This document shows, piece by piece, positions 6,315 through 6,407 of a DNA stretch of 6,407 bases (its first letter is position 1; every line of letters begins with the position of its first letter). Position numbers and translations under genes: made by a program. Below the pieces are notes generated by a model that searched no databases, was not told the DNA's origin, and saw only the letters and a list, made by a program, of their open reading frames with translations. Origin of the DNA: Pseudomonadota bacterium (lineage in GTDB: Bacteria > Pseudomonadota > Alphaproteobacteria > Rhizobiales > Xanthobacteraceae); NCBI GenBank assembly GCA_023391175.1, contig JAEWBL010000651.1, forward strand, positions 1 to 6,407, in the 5' to 3' direction.

Positions 6315-6407
6315 CGCGGCGGGTCCGTCCAGGGCTGGTGCGGACGCTGCGCGGGAACGGAGAAAGCGGAGCGGGGAAGGGGAGGGGGCGAGATCGGCGG
6401 ACGAATC
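6315..6407. other. Purine-rich stretch upstream of the L,D-transpeptidase gene
   Basis: The + strand here is very G/A-rich, with three closely spaced G runs (GGGG, GGGG, GGGGG) at about 6373-6388. The minus-strand frame of the transpeptidase is open throughout but contains only a CTG as a possible start, and the translated stretch is rich in Ala, Ser and Pro with no recognisable domain. No promoter elements are convincing. The stretch could be the 5' UTR or a longer N-terminus. Confidence 0.3.

Noticed and set aside
6352..6388. G-quadruplex candidate on the + strand
   Set aside because: Only three G runs are close together; the fourth (GGG at 6352-6354) is separated by a long loop, so the motif is incomplete.
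1..6407. CRISPR array, tRNA, rRNA, insertion sequence or attachment site
   Set aside because: No repeated spacer units, no cloverleaf-like sequence, no transposase frame and no flanking target duplications were seen on either strand.

Overview
The window is high-GC DNA with the dense codon use and gene content of an alphaproteobacterium. The genes fit Xanthobacteraceae (Xanthobacter or Azorhizobium type), but that family assignment is inferred from the genes alone; there is no rRNA or other phylogenetic marker.

Left part (1-3227, + strand): the 3' end of an operon for D-apionate catabolism, the acid derived from the plant branched-chain sugar D-apiose. In order it holds the C-terminal part of a D-apionate oxidoisomerase (ApnO), a complete RuBisCO-like protein of the OiaT/OiaX type, and a complete DUF1537-family kinase (OiaK). 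The last two overlap by 4 bases (ATGA). Together they would convert D-apionate to 3-oxo-isoapionate (ApnO), phosphorylate it to 3-oxo-isoapionate 4-phosphate (OiaK), and cleave that with the RuBisCO-like protein, giving either 3-phosphoglycerate plus glycolate (OiaT) or L-erythrulose 1-phosphate plus CO2 (OiaX).

Middle part (3228-5573, + strand): a 207-base intergenic stretch with three inverted repeats and a very strong ribosome-binding site, then a 696-residue multihaem cytochrome c. It has five CXXCH sites and looks like a fusion of a dehydrogenase-type trihaem cytochrome subunit with a TsdA-like dihaem cytochrome. No dehydrogenase partner lies in the window. A 14-bp perfect hairpin follows directly and can terminate transcription from both sides.

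Right part (5670-6407, - strand): a convergent gene for a periplasmic L,D-transpeptidase (YkuD family) with a lipobox. Its frame stays open up to the right edge, so its true start is uncertain.

The most interesting items are the RuBisCO homologue working in sugar-acid catabolism with a nearly complete RuBisCO active site, and the pentahaem fusion cytochrome, whose function cannot be named from sequence alone.
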